A stretch of DNA of 64,000 nucleotides from Flaveria trinervia. Its lineage: Eukaryota > Streptophyta > Magnoliopsida > Asterales > Asteraceae. Every line of letters starts with the position of its first letter. Positions within the stretch are counted from its first letter, which is position 1. Of the stretch, positions 1 to 12,000 are shown in pieces. The notes under the pieces are model-generated. The model saw only the letters and a program-made list of their open reading frames with translations, made no database searches and was not told the origin of the DNA. The translations under genes were made by a program, and so were the position numbers. The stretch covers positions 92,028,032-92,092,031 of the forward strand of contig CM046447.1 in the NCBI GenBank assembly GCA_025506515.1, written 5' to 3'.

Positions 1-164
1 AAACTTATCAAGGCCTTTTCTATTTCTTATAGCAATCAAATAGCTGACATTCTAATAGTAAAACAATATACTTCCAACCAAATGATTGTTAGTTTGAAAT
101 CCAATAAAAGACAATTATAACAATATTCATAATTCGTTCTTATTTTTTAAGTTACTGTATGTCT

Positions 165-805
165 TGTATTATATGTGATTGTTGTGACTAATTGTGAGTA
201 TTTATGAGTAGTTCTGAATAAATGAGAAATACAATTTATGGGGTTGTATCATGATTTTTTATATTTGAATCACAGTAAAACCCCCATAAAACTTTTCATA
301 TTTTAAAAGTAGTTGTGTGTGTATGAGAGAGAAAAGTAATGATAAAAATGTGAAAAAAATTTATTTACTTGAAAAGAATAAAACAAAATAAAATTTTTTA
401 ATGTAATTATTGGGATAGAGATGATGAATGGATTGTGAATGCTCTAATAATTTTAAAAATATAGTTGTTGAAGAGTAGAGATTGTGAGAGCATTCAAAGT
501 CCGTTCCCATTTTATGTAAGTGAGTATTTTATGTTATAGGGGATGGTTGTGAGTGGTTGTGTGCGAAGTAGAAAAAAATTTATGGGATTTGCATCGTGAT
601 TCCTCATATTTGGGAAACCATATTACAACTCTCATAATTTTTTAATACTTTTAAAAATGATTGTGGGTGGATGAGAGAAAAAAAATTCATCATAAAAATA
701 TGAAAAAATATTATTGAATTGAAAATTAAAGAAAAAATAACTTTTTTAATGTAATTATAAAAATAAAAATGATAGATAGATTGTAAATACTCTGAATGTT
801 TATTG
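165..805. mobile_element. Pair of related MITE-like copies
   Basis: Two diverged copies of about 300 bp lie head to tail (roughly 165-455 and 485-805). Both run from a segment rich in ttgtgagtggttgtg-like text, through 'atttatggg..ttg.atc.tgattt', an A-rich block and 'taatgtaattat', to an end resembling 'gattgtgaatgctct'. No coding capacity is seen. The terminal 'gagcattc'/'gaatgctc' words suggest short inverted ends, as in non-autonomous DNA transposons. Exact ends and target duplications could not be fixed, and the family is not identified. Confidence 0.4.
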
Positions 806-1514
806 GTAAAAAGAAATATCAAACATATATTTTTTTAGTGAAACTACTAAATACATGACACGTAAGTGCATTAAATTTGTGTACATGCAGGGCACCATCA
901 TATCCGTCGTTGCTTTTGGTGGTATTAACTAGCTTTAAATTCACATTTATCGGCATCTTCATCTTCTTCTTGTTGCATCCTAGAAAGCCGAGCCTTCATA
1001 ACTCTCTTTGCTCATATAATTTATGGAGCTTGCATTGGTATTTAGTTTGGTCTCTTTTTATATTTAACTGGACTTTATTTAATTTGTCATCGAAAAAGAT
1101 TTTCAGTGTAACGCTATTGAGATAGATGCTTGTCTCAACAATTAATTAATTGCTATATTGTAACATAAACAAAATAAAATATCTAATAAAAGAAGAAAAA
1201 GCATGAGAAAATGGTTTGTGTTATAATTATCTCATAACTATAATAAAATTATTGAAATAACTAAAAGAGTTTAAAGAGAATTATAAAAAACATAAAAAGA
1301 AATATATAACTATTGAATTTGTTCAAGATGATGTATATTCTTATTACCATGGAGGTAGTATCTATACTACAAATACATGTATTCTTTAATATGTAACTAT
1401 TTACGAGTCAACTAGTAAATAATTTTATATTTTAGGTTTTGAAAAATCACATCCAATAATTCATGATATTTCATGACAGTTCGCAATATAAAACAAGATG
1501 CATTCAAAAGTAAT

Positions 1515-1694
1515 ACTATAGAACTATTGTTTAGTACGAGTCACAATTATAAGAGAAAATTGATAAATAATCCATATGGCTTAATCAGATTGTGTGTTTA
1601 GTTTTTAAATTTTAAAAAATTACAAAAGTAGGTATTCAAATTATGTCTACTCATTACAAACTATAGAACTATTGTTTAGTACGAGTCACAATTT
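1515..1694. repeat. 35-bp direct repeat
   Basis: A 35-bp sequence beginning 'actatagaactattgttta' occurs at 1515-1549 and again, essentially identical, at 1660-1694. The 110 bp between them are unrelated. The surrounding 820-2280 stretch is AT-rich, with no gene I can support. A two-copy tandem of about 23 bp ('gattaactagtcggattac') lies at 1762-1808. Confidence 0.6.
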
Positions 1695-2280
1695 TGCGCC
1701 TACTCCTTCCTCTAAGGTATATATGAACACCGTTCATAAAGTAAAGACAAATACCATAATTGATTAACTAGTCGGATTACAATAATGATTAACTAGTCGG
1801 ATTACAATACATAAGAAGAAGAAGAAAAATCTAGTTACAAAATGAAATAACATATAGTGATAAAATAGAAAGAAAACATATGTGCTGGGTGAGGATTTGT
1901 TTCCGACAAAGTTGAGTTCAAGCCACCCAAGTAAACCTATTAATATCATAGGATACAACAGCCTAAACAAAATCTAATACTACGATTCACCAAGTGCTCA
2001 AAATAATACTTGAAACAAGAATGGTAAGGCATAAAAAGTAAAAAAAAAAACTTCAGAATGTATATGTTCCTATTGAAACATATAATTTTCAAGTGTCCCT
2101 TAAACAAAACACACATGCCTACATATTTGAGGTGTACAGATAAAAAAGGTTTTAATAAAACCAATAAACAAATTAAAATGATTTAATTGGTGAATAATAT
2201 TATGAAATTGGAACAGACAAACTATTCTATTGGGAAGCTGAATCAAGTTCTAGGAAATGCTAAACCGAAAGCTACTAAAC

Positions 2281-2500
2281 AAGTAGCAGGAATAACTGTA
2301 ATCAATACACGAATTAAAATAATATAATTGATTAATAATATTCAGGTTTTATAACATCCGACTGTTCGTTTGTTGAGCCAAGTAGCAAAAATTGTTGTAA
2401 TCAATACACGACTTAAAATAATATAATTGATTAATAATATTCAGGTTTTATAACAACAGACTGTCCATTTGTTAAGCTGAGCCAAGTAGCAAAAATTATT
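2281..2500. repeat. ~100-bp tandem repeat, two copies plus a partial third
   Basis: Units start 'aagtagca' at 2281, 2380 and 2484. The first two share 'gtaatcaatacacga', 'taaaataatataattgat' and 'aatattcaggttttataac', then diverge slightly before the next unit. The third copy breaks off after about 15 bp. No function is recognised. Confidence 0.7.
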
Positions 2501-2505
2501 GAACT

Positions 2506-2837
2506 TCATAAGCTGTTGATCAGCCAGATAGTAGCAACCTGAACCGTAACCGTTTCAACTTCAAAAGTTGTTGAACCAAAAGCTGATGGACAACAACTAC
2601 CAAGCCATCTAGAATTCACTAGAGCGGAAGCTGCCAAACCTTTAACAATTGCTGAAACATCAGCATCTTGCGAACCACTACTGAACAACCATCTACGTGC
2701 CACATTACGCATATCTCCCTAGCCCTACACCCAGACATGTGCATATTGGGTGCTTCACACCCATGTGGCTGCCAATGGGTGTCACTCATTATATAGGAAC
2801 ATATTCTAAGAAAGCTCTCACTTATAAACCTCATCAA
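2506..2837 (-). other. Unrecognised stretch with overlapping short open frames
   Basis: This stretch is less AT-rich than its surroundings and stays open in two minus-strand frames (68 and 72 codons). The translations match no family I know and show no motif, signal peptide or membrane segment. It adjoins the 100-bp tandem repeat and words of that repeat (agctg, gccaagtag) recur here, so it may be an older part of the same repeat or a captured gene fragment. I would not call it a gene. Confidence 0.15.
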
Positions 2838-3049
2838 GTTTTGTCTCTCTTCCTATGTGAACAAACTTGATTTATATAACTTTAAATTTTTAACAACACA
2901 CCTAAAAGCATTGATATATCATTTATCTTAACTTCATTTTAGGTGGGGTTTGAGTCATCATGATCCTGTCACATAATAAAACACAACTCATTGATTAATA
3001 ATTATTTTAGGAACAAATACAAATAATTATTTCTTTAAAATGAGTGAAT

Positions 3050-3660
3050 AAAATTATTTTTTCCTGATTTCCAATAGGGTATAATAGCCATATTGGTTAG
3101 ATGTACTATCGAAGATTACCAAAAACATATGTTGAATAAATTGGTATACATGGTGTGCTTCTTCTAATTTTGAAATTTTTGTGGTGCCAAATATCTCTAA
3201 AATATCCAACTAAAAACCAAGATCAAATAACACACTAAATAGTCTCTTATTCTGTATTCTAGAGCTTGTGTTAGCCCATATACAGTTTGATTAGCTTACA
3301 ACCCTAGTTTCATTCTATGAATAGCACCCTTCGGGTAGTTTCATGTACACATCTTCATGAATTTCACCATATAAGATCGTGTTATTGACGTCTACTTAAA
3401 ATAAGAACCAATCCTTTTTCACAGCAAGTCTGATGACACACCTAATGAATACCATTTTAAGTAAGGGTGAAAAATTTCATCGAATTCTAGATCTTTTTTT
3501 ACTAAACCCTTTGGCTACAAGTATAGCCTTATACCTCTCTATTTATCATGTGTACTAATACTTTATCTTATACGTCCATTTGCATCCTATTTCCCTTCTT
3601 CTTCCTATAGGAAAATTAGCTAGCTCCTAGGTGTTATTTCGACTCGATGCTTCCATCCCC
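3050..3660 (-). pseudogene. Ty1/copia reverse transcriptase remnant
   Basis: The minus-strand translation gives the copia RT signature in broken frames: GCKWTYKIKY, then ERYKAILVAKGF, then FSPLLKMV, then VDVNNTILYGEIHEDVYMKL (about 3320-3400), then LPEG and a decayed ETRV..KL region. These match the N-terminal half of copia RT in order and spacing. Several in-frame stops are present (for example after KIKY), and a frameshift is needed near the FSPLLKMV block. The YVDD active-site region could not be recognised, so the copy is inactive. Confidence 0.8.
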
Positions 3661-4289
3661 TCACTCATAGCTACTACCTAATTTTGATCACTTACATTTT
3701 TAAAAAACGACCTAGGTTCTACACTCTTATTTAATGTAGAGGCAAAACACAAATTCTCCCTAGATAATTTTAAGTAGTTTACTATTGTTACTAATTCGTA
3801 TTTAAAATTTCCTTCTATTATGAAATCATTTAGTTTTTTTGAAAAGTTTGAACTAATCGTTCAAGTTCAAAAATGGTTTGATTAGTTCCCTCGAGAGAGT
3901 TCGACTCATCATTATTACCATTACCAATCTTTGCCTCGCAAGGTCATGATTCAAAACTACTAAGTTGCTAGAAAACAACCTCGCCATGGACCTGACTAAA
4001 ACAACCACCTTGCTACTTAGATTGAGAATTAGTATCACACGCTATCCTCCCCTCATCATTGGGTAACAATGTATCCTTATGACCAATAAGTGTATTTGGA
4101 TTATATAAATAAAAAAGTTAAGATTATTTATGCTGTCATTAATGAGTGGGGCTCACTGGATATGTTTGTTATATTCTCACCAATGTAAAAATTAGTTGTG
4201 ACAAGAAGTATTTTCATTTAAGTGAAATATAGTTTCATAAATATTAATTTTTTTGAAAAAATATAAATTGTTTTTGGTCAAAACTTACG

Positions 4290-4510
4290 GTTATATCATT
4301 TTCAAAACTAGAATAACCTATAGGAACACCTTTTTTAGCATGATTATCAAATTGATTTTGATTATTTAAAACAGTAGAAAAGTAAAGGCAACCAAACATA
4401 TGTAGGTGAATTTGAGAGGATCCAACTCATATGGAGTTTTATTGATATATAAATAAATATACGTGTTAGTAATGCATATCTTTACCCATCTTAAGTGTTT
4501 TTTTGTCACA
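4290..4510 (-). pseudogene. Ty1/copia integrase C-terminal fragment
   Basis: The minus strand encodes HMFGCLYFSTVLNNQN followed by KKGVPIGYS. This corresponds to the conserved copia integrase C-terminal segment (RVFGC...KCVFIGYS). It lies in the expected order between the pre-integrase remnant (6.3 kb) and RT (3.6 kb). Upstream frames are disrupted. Confidence 0.65.
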
Positions 4511-6150
4511 AATTCATCTTTATCTATACTTAATTATGATTAATTTATATTTTGTAGTTTTAGATGGTTGCTTGATGATTTTAAAAGAAAAAGACAAGAA
4601 ATACATGAAGATTTCGGAAGTTTAGAGGTTGTTATGGTCATGACTGATTTTTGTCAGGGCCATAACATGCATCAAGCCCTTATTTCCTGCGCATTATGGT
4701 CATGACTGATTCTGTCATAGGCATAAAACGCATCAGGCCCCCTTTTAAGCCTTCTTCCTCATTTTGGAGAGGCGGATTTTAGAGTAGAAACCCTAGTTTT
4801 TCTCCATTCTTGTGGTAACTTTAAGGAGTTTTTTCAAGAGTTCAAGCTAGGTTGAAGATTAAGCATTTCACTGGAAAATTCAACTCCACACAACCCATCT
4901 CTACTTATCTTTGGTTTGAAAATCTCTAGATCTACATGTTTTCTTCCATGTCATGAGCTTGGTTGTGGTTTTTGTAAGCCTCATGGGCTAAACACCCTTT
5001 TATCACTTAGATTAGATAAAGCTTTGCATATTTTAACATATTACTTGTAACTTTTGGTGATGATTAGGTCAATGTTTATTACAAGGCTATGAATGTTTTT
5101 CAATGATTGTATATGCTTGTTGAAATTGATGAAATGATGAAACTTGTGGGTGTTATAATCACATATTATTGGAAAACTTTTTGTTTTAGAACATCTATTT
5201 ATGAAATGCATACATTAGTGTGTGGTTTATGGCATTTGATTAGGAATGGTAAATGATGATTGATTATTTAATCATGTTAAAAGAGTGTGCATCCAAATAC
5301 ATATGTTTGTGAAAACCATTGTGTTTTTTATAAATATCTCCTAACATTGTGTATGTGTAACCATGTATAATGCGTATATTTATTATTCGTGTATTCATGT
5401 TAGGGCATTCAAAAATTAAGGGATTTACATAGCTATTGTTACATTACACGAATTGAGGTGGTTACAATGTGTTTATCGTGCTAACTTTCCAAATATTTGT
5501 GGGTTTGGTATCCTTGATGAGAGTCCTAACCATATTTAACTTTGGCTTAATAATATTATTAGATCTTCATGGCATAACTTTAGGTGGCTATTATGTGTTT
5601 ATCGTCTTAGCTTTTCAACAAGTTATAAAATTAGATAACCTTGACAAGAATCTAGTTTATATCCATGTTACATGTGTAGAAGATGATCCCACCATAGATT
5701 CATGTATGTTGTCATTGTTTTGCTAAGCGGATTCAAAGTCTAAGTGATATCTTCCTCTAACTGATTATCTTTATCTTCTTCTACTTCCTTCATTAGTTTA
5801 ATTATTAGCTAAATTAGTTGGTCATATTATTCACAAATCATATTTCATCGGCTAGATAATGAAAAAGACTTAGTATTAGGAGCTTTCGTGTCCATGGAGA
5901 GATACCTGGTTCTTACCAATAGACATACTACTATCCGATATATGCATTTGCCTATTGTGTGTGTAGTTAGTCATAAGATGAAAATCATTTATATAAATTT
6001 AAAGCTTATTGTGTAAAATCCATTATCTATATATATATATATATATGTATATCAAAACACATATCATTTACCAACTAAGATTGAGTAGAAAATCTGTTAA
6101 AATATATGTTATTGTTAGAATGCATGCAGACAAGAAGTACAACAGAGCAC
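4511..6150. other. ~1.5 kb sequence inserted in the copia integrase
   Basis: The flanks encode pre-integrase (from about 6.15 kb) and the integrase C-terminus (to about 4.5 kb), but 1.6 kb separates them where about 0.6-0.7 kb of core would be expected, and I could not see the core. The insert has two copies of 'atggtcatgactgattt/c' near 4635 and 4695, each followed by 'cataa', then the word 'gaaaccctagtttttctcc'. These features resemble plant LTR or 5' leader sequence. A (TA)n run sits at 6029-6048. Termini and target duplications were not resolved. Confidence 0.35.
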
Positions 6151-6199
6151 CCCTTTGAAATAATAGAGATCTAGCACATTAAGATGTTCTTTTTTTGTC

Positions 6200-6690
6200 C
6201 ATCGCCATTTTGTTGTAGGGAAACGAGACAAGGGTTTGATGATTAATTACATTTGAACAGTTGGGTGCCCTAGTCCATCAATGAGACAAGTTAGTTAAAT
6301 TTAAACTATTATTTCACACCTAATTATTATGAGAACTATAACCATAATACAATCCATCAAGTTAACTACCGGTCACTAGAGCTTTCTTTGAGAGATAATC
6401 CCAAGTATAATAGTTTTTGTCATCAAACGAAACAATAAAATCACAATCTTTAGCTAACATGTAGACAGACATCAAGTCGACACGATATTTATGAACAACA
6501 AACATATCATTTAATATTACTTTATTACTTATTTATATATTCCCGGTTTTAATAACAGTAGCACTAGTTTCATTTAGTTAATTAATTGTAATATTAAACT
6601 CAGACATCATTTAATAAACTAACGTCTGACATGGCTATATGTTTGTTTGCCCCCGAGTCAATTACCCAACTAGTATTATTTCCAGTTATA
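6200..6690 (-). pseudogene. Ty1/copia protease and GAG-pre-integrase remnant
   Basis: The minus strand encodes SWVIDSGANKHIAMS (about 6628-6672), the copia aspartic protease active-site motif (D-S-G-A). Next come LNDMFVVHKYRVDLMSVYML and DCDFIVSFDD (about 6375-6510), the conserved block after the protease. Near 6265 there is GLGHPTVQM, matching the (R)LGHP of the GAG-pre-integrase zinc region. The protease Asp is intact in this fragment, but downstream frames contain stops. This is a clear but dead fragment. Confidence 0.8.
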
Positions 6691-8410
6691 GTTCCATTAT
6701 TAATGCAAAATGATAAGAATTTAGACTGGTAGAATAGAAGAAGCAATGATAACTACCTAAAAAAATGGAATATTTAGATCCATCACTTATGAAGTGATGT
6801 CGCATATCGGTCGGCATGAACAACTCCTAATTAAGCCTTTATGAAAATGGGCTATCTTTATTTAACAAACCTAACAGTTTAGAAATCTGATAAAGGGTAA
6901 GAGAACTAGAAATATGGACATAAAAAACTCAATATTACTAGTTAAAGAATTATTAGATGGCCTACTGTTTGAAACTATTTGTCATACCCAACAAACTTGA
7001 AACATTTATCCATCGAGTGACACAACTCCTAAGGTTAGGGTTAGAACCTTTACTAAACTTTTTCTTATTGTCAAAAGGAATTATTTGGATTAAAAACAAA
7101 TCTTACACATTGATTTGATGTTTTGAGAATAAGTTTGAGTTACTATAATATTCTTCTAGAAACTATTAAGAAAGCTTCTTTAATAGTAAGCCTATAAGGA
7201 AGCTTCTCATATTATTAAACTTAATCTCACTAGTCTAAGCCTATAAGGAACTACATCAACTTAATGTCATTAAAGTATTTTATGGCTAGGCAAGTACATC
7301 AATGGATTTGAAGCATTTGATCAAGTTGTTTCCACATTATATTAGCCATATGATAATATTTCAAAACTAGTGTTACACTTTAGGTTAATGAATTTTTTTT
7401 ATATACCAAAAAATGTTAGAGCCATCAACTTTATCATAAGTTTCCTTTAAATTTTTTAAAAACTCATAAGCAAGTTTAGAGTATACTTGGCCCATGTACA
7501 ACTAATAATAAGTAAGAATCCAAGTAAAGATAAAAGAGTTACATCTATTCCATTGTTTGGGAAAAACATTTGTTGTAGACCTAGGTGCCATTTATAAATC
7601 CTACCTTTTTTATAACATCTAAAGCAAATTTTATAACATTAGATCATTTTCAGTTCCTTTGTGTTTAAGTTGAACAATAGTTTGGTTACTACAGTCGCTT
7701 GCACAGGGCACTTGCATCTAATTTACTAAGTTTTTACAAGTAACAAAAGGACTAGATTCAAAACCAATCATATTCAGGCAAAACTATAAGGAACACAAGC
7801 ACACACACAAACACTTGGCCAAGACTAGTGCCAAGTTTTAACACCTCTTAAGGAAACGGATTAAGGATTAGTCAGGGTCAGCATACATAGATAATCAACA
7901 AGCGAGTGATGCATAAATAATTAAGAGCAAAAAACAGAAGACTAATATAGTAAAGAATGCAACACAAAGAAACATGAGATGGTTCTCCCTGTATTTTAAT
8001 ACCGATGATGGTATTCCTAACCTAGCTAAAAATACCAACTAAAAATCACAAAATCATGATACGTGAGGATTAAAAGAGAGATAGAGATGGAACGAAAAAC
8101 TTTTCCAAGTTAGGGTACTCCTATCTAGCACTTTGACCCATAGCTTTCACTTAGGATGCTTCTATCCAGTATTTTGACCCATAGCCTTCACTTAGGATTA
8201 TAAGGTCATAAGATAAGCAATCAATCTTTAGGAGAACGAAAGACTATACAACTAGAGCTCTAAGATAGAACCCTTAGAACACTAGATCCATATGCACTAG
8301 TAACCCAAAAATGATGCAAGGGTTTTTACGATAGCGGACAAACCCTAGATATTCGACTTCAGATTGGTAGAGAAGAATCAGCTAGTCAAATGGACATGAT
8401 CAAAGCTAGA

Positions 8411-8425
8411 GGGTCTTTGATACCA
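8411..8425 (-). promoter_or_regulatory. Primer-binding site of the copia element
   Basis: On the minus strand this reads TGGTATCAAAGACCC, immediately following an LTR end in TAACA. It matches the usual plant PBS complementary to initiator tRNA-Met (TGGTATCAGAGC) with one difference in the first twelve bases. It fixes the inner LTR end at 8426 and the minus-strand orientation. Confidence 0.7.
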
Positions 8426-8936
8426 TGTTAAAAATGATAGCAGATCCTCTAATGAACTAATAGTATGTATGTGTTAGAATCAATCCAACAAGAGTTAAGA
8501 CAATACAAAAACAATTATTCATATAAAAGATCAGATCAACAATATGATGACCTAAGAAAGACAAGAACAACAAACACAAACTGAGATCAAGAACTCTGTT
8601 AATAGGGTTCATCAACTCGATGAGACCTTAGATACGGAGAAATCGAAGAAAGCGTATGTACGAAGTAGATGAGATTAAGATGAGTTAATCACCTCCGAAC
8701 GCCAGCTCTCCAAATATATGCTACCCACAACGAAAAACAAGTAGATCCGTACCCAACACAATCACACGTATTTTTGAGATAAAGCAGGTCGAGATAGACC
8801 TTCAATCGAGGCAAGAAGCCCCGATTTACATTATAACACAACCCAACCTTAAAGCCCAAATAACAACAACTCAAAGCCCAATGACCAGCCCATTGAACAA
8901 CAACAACAGGCCCAAATGGAAACCCATATGAACACT
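8426..8936 (-). repeat. 5' LTR of the minus-strand copia element (outer end tentative)
   Basis: The inner end at 8426 is set by the adjoining PBS. Read on the minus strand, the sequence contains TTGGGC words near its start (8820-8930) and a TATA-like tataatgta, as expected for a copia U3. The outer end at 8936 is chosen only because TGTTC... could start an LTR there. The 133-codon open frame at 8689-9090 lies mostly within it and has no known motif. Confidence 0.4.
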
Positions 8937-9090
8937 TGTTAGAAATGAGTAAAAGATGAATATATTTCAACATGTCTTCAGGTACATTGTTTTCAAAACA
9001 TCGGTGTAAATTTCCTATTGATTCCAAAGCCAATAGATGGGCTATTATTACGTATATGTACGACAAATTTGTGGTTTTTACCCCAACCAT

Positions 9091-12000
9091 CGATTAAGTA
9101 ATACTTTCCTAATTGAGCTTGTCACATGTTTGTAACACGTCAAACTCGGATACAATATTTTAGAACATTATATCGAAGATTACTATAGATATAAAACTTA
9201 TGGTTTTATGTATTGACAAGGTATAAAAGTTTTTTGTGCAAAATTGTAGATTATGGAAACTTTATGAAGAAAATGACCAAGTGATCACACAGCTATGCCA
9301 ATTGGATAAGAACTCAAATCGAACACAGCTATCTATTATTCTTCTATATAGTCGTGTCATATTTTATAAAAGTTGAAAATTAAAATTTTTGTACTGACGG
9401 ATACAATTATATATGTAAAAGTTTAATTATAGTCAAAACTGGTATTAAGCCCCCGTGTTGTGACGGGGACATAAAACCATATCTAGTAACACCGATATCA
9501 CCACTATCAGTGACTACAAACACTGAAAAAACTTGTATTAAAAAAACTAATAACAAAAAAATAAAATCGAACGAAAAGTAAACATAAAAATGTTAAACCA
9601 CACGTGAAACATAATGCATTAAAAACAATAACTAAGTTGATCTAGGACCACGTGCATATTGCGACAGGGCCATTGAACATGAAATAATAGACATGAAGTA
9701 ATATACATGAAGTAATAGACATGAAGTAATAGACATAACAACAATGAAAGTGTAATTTTGTAAGGTTAAATTTATAAAAATATTTGGTTTTATATAAATT
9801 CAAAGAAATTAAATGATTGTACTATATGCATAAAAACATATACATTCAAGTTAGTAACTAGAATATATATAGTCGTACTTTATCAAACAACTGAAGTCAG
9901 GAGTTCTAATAGAAGTTAAATTTCTGGAATTGGAGCAAAGGGGACTTCTAAAACATGAAAGAAAATAATAGATCTTTGCAACAACTTGCTCTCTTTCCTC
10001 ACCCTTATGGATTGTAATCATGCTAATGTAAAGTGAAATAACTTCCTACATGTTGAGTTTCAAACGACCTTTTGGGTATTATGGAGTCATTCAAATTGCA
10101 TTTTATTTAAAATATATTATTTTAATAAAATAAAAAATTTTGTGGCTCTAGCTCATTGCCTTCTTTTTTCTTATTGAAATTAGGTTAATATATTACTTAG
10201 CTCATGTTTTATGGAGATGTCGGGACAAGTTGGATCGCTTTGTGATATGATGTGTACAACCTAAGTATGTTAACAACAATAATAATGCTAACCTAAGGAT
10301 GGAAACAAGACCATAAGTTTTTTTAAGTGTTAGATATATTGTTTTCAATTAGTTTGGGTTTTTAGAGAGTTCTGTTAAACACCTTTTATATTATAAAAGT
10401 TTGGGAGATTCACAAAACAACATGATATATGTACATGGATATGTGCATTTGAGAATCCTATGCTCATAATACTTAATAATATCATACGTATAGGAATCTG
10501 ATATTCCATGGTTATTTATATGAAAAGGAATATGAACTAAATTACATATTACTTCCATTTTACACAAACTAATTTAATACCATCTAACGACTCAAAATAT
10601 AAAACATGATAGATGACCGATCACCACCACATTACATTATTAATGGAGAGGCTCCATAGTATACATGATGGCATTCAAACATACTTAACTATACAAACAT
10701 AACACATGATATCATAAATATATAATGTATTTAACCTTAACATGATTCCGGTAAACAAAACCATGATCACATTCCCCTGGTTTTGTAACACATGAAACCC
10801 AATATCAATGACGTGAATCCAAACAGAAAAAAACTATCACTAGCCACCGAACATGTCCTTGTTATCAATCATCCAAATATCGTATTGACCCGTACATATT
10901 TTTAATGAGTTTTAAGCATCCATTGTACATGTATTATGTTACATAAAACCAGTCATGTTATTATCAGAATTTGGGGTACCCTATGCCTTTAACTTTATAT
11001 AACACATATGGTCAAAACACTATGATTATGTTTTATTGATTGTTATTGCTCTTCCTTTTATTTGAGCCTCCCCTTTGCATTATTTTCAGTGATACATTAA
11101 GACGCTTTCATCATTTCCTATGTTCACTTCAGCTAAAAGTATTCAAACAAAGCATTAAGTATACATATGATAAGATATTGCAACTAGAAACGCCCTCTTT
11201 GGAACCCAATTATTAGATGTAAAACAATAGACGTTCATAAAAAATAAGATGTAAAACAAGTTAATAATTAGATAACTAACGGTGTGAACTTATGAGCTAA
11301 AGATGTGAACTTATGAGCTAAGCAATATATATTTTATATATACTCACGTTGTTAATAGATAAATAGTGTGACCAAAACTTCTCAAACTATTAGTAAGAAT
11401 AGAACTTGTTTCACTATAAATATACAATAACTAGCTAGAATCTACCTATAATAAGGAATCAAATAGAAGAAATTTCCTATGTCGTATACTTGTATTAATA
11501 AAAATTTGATCTAGCCAAGAGATCAACATACCGTGTTCCCTCTAGTTTCATCCATTTTGTGGATATTATCAATGATGTTTATTGTCTGGTTTAGTCAGTG
11601 TTGACGAATATTCAAGACTGAATTACTAAAAACAGTATAAGGAAATGACAAACAAAACTAGTCATGTTAGTTCTGATCTAACAAGGAGATCAACATACCA
11701 TGTTCCCTCTAGTTCCATCCATTTAGTGGATATTATCAATGATGTTTACTAGCTGGTTTAGTCAGTGTTGACGAATAATCGAGACTGAATTGCTAAAAAC
11801 AGTATAAGGAAATGACAAACAAAACTAGCCATGTTCGTTTGATCATGTGGTTAGTTTAGCTAGACCGGGAAGTTCAAGCCGTATTTTATGCTAAACTATG
11901 TGTATTAAACTGGCCATGGTTTGATTGAATAGTTTATGAAAACCCTATGTTTTACGCTAAACATATGTGTATTGATGTAGAAGAAGAGATTGGTATGTAA

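Larger units (their letters stand above)
3050..8936 (-). mobile_element. Decayed Ty1/copia retrotransposon
   Basis: Read on the minus strand, the order is LTR (about 8426-8936), primer-binding site, poorly preserved gag (about 7000-8000), protease, pre-integrase, integrase end, then reverse transcriptase. That is the order gag-PR-INT-RT typical of Ty1/copia. All coding segments carry stops and frameshifts. The 3' end, including RNase H and 3' LTR, was not found. Integrase is stretched by about 1.5 kb of unrelated sequence. The LTR's outer end near 8936 (minus-strand start TGTTCATATGGG) is a guess, because no second LTR is available for comparison. Confidence 0.7.

Noticed and set aside
8689..9090. 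133-codon minus-strand ORF
   Set aside because: It lies mostly in the putative copia LTR and has no recognisable domain. Length alone is not convincing.
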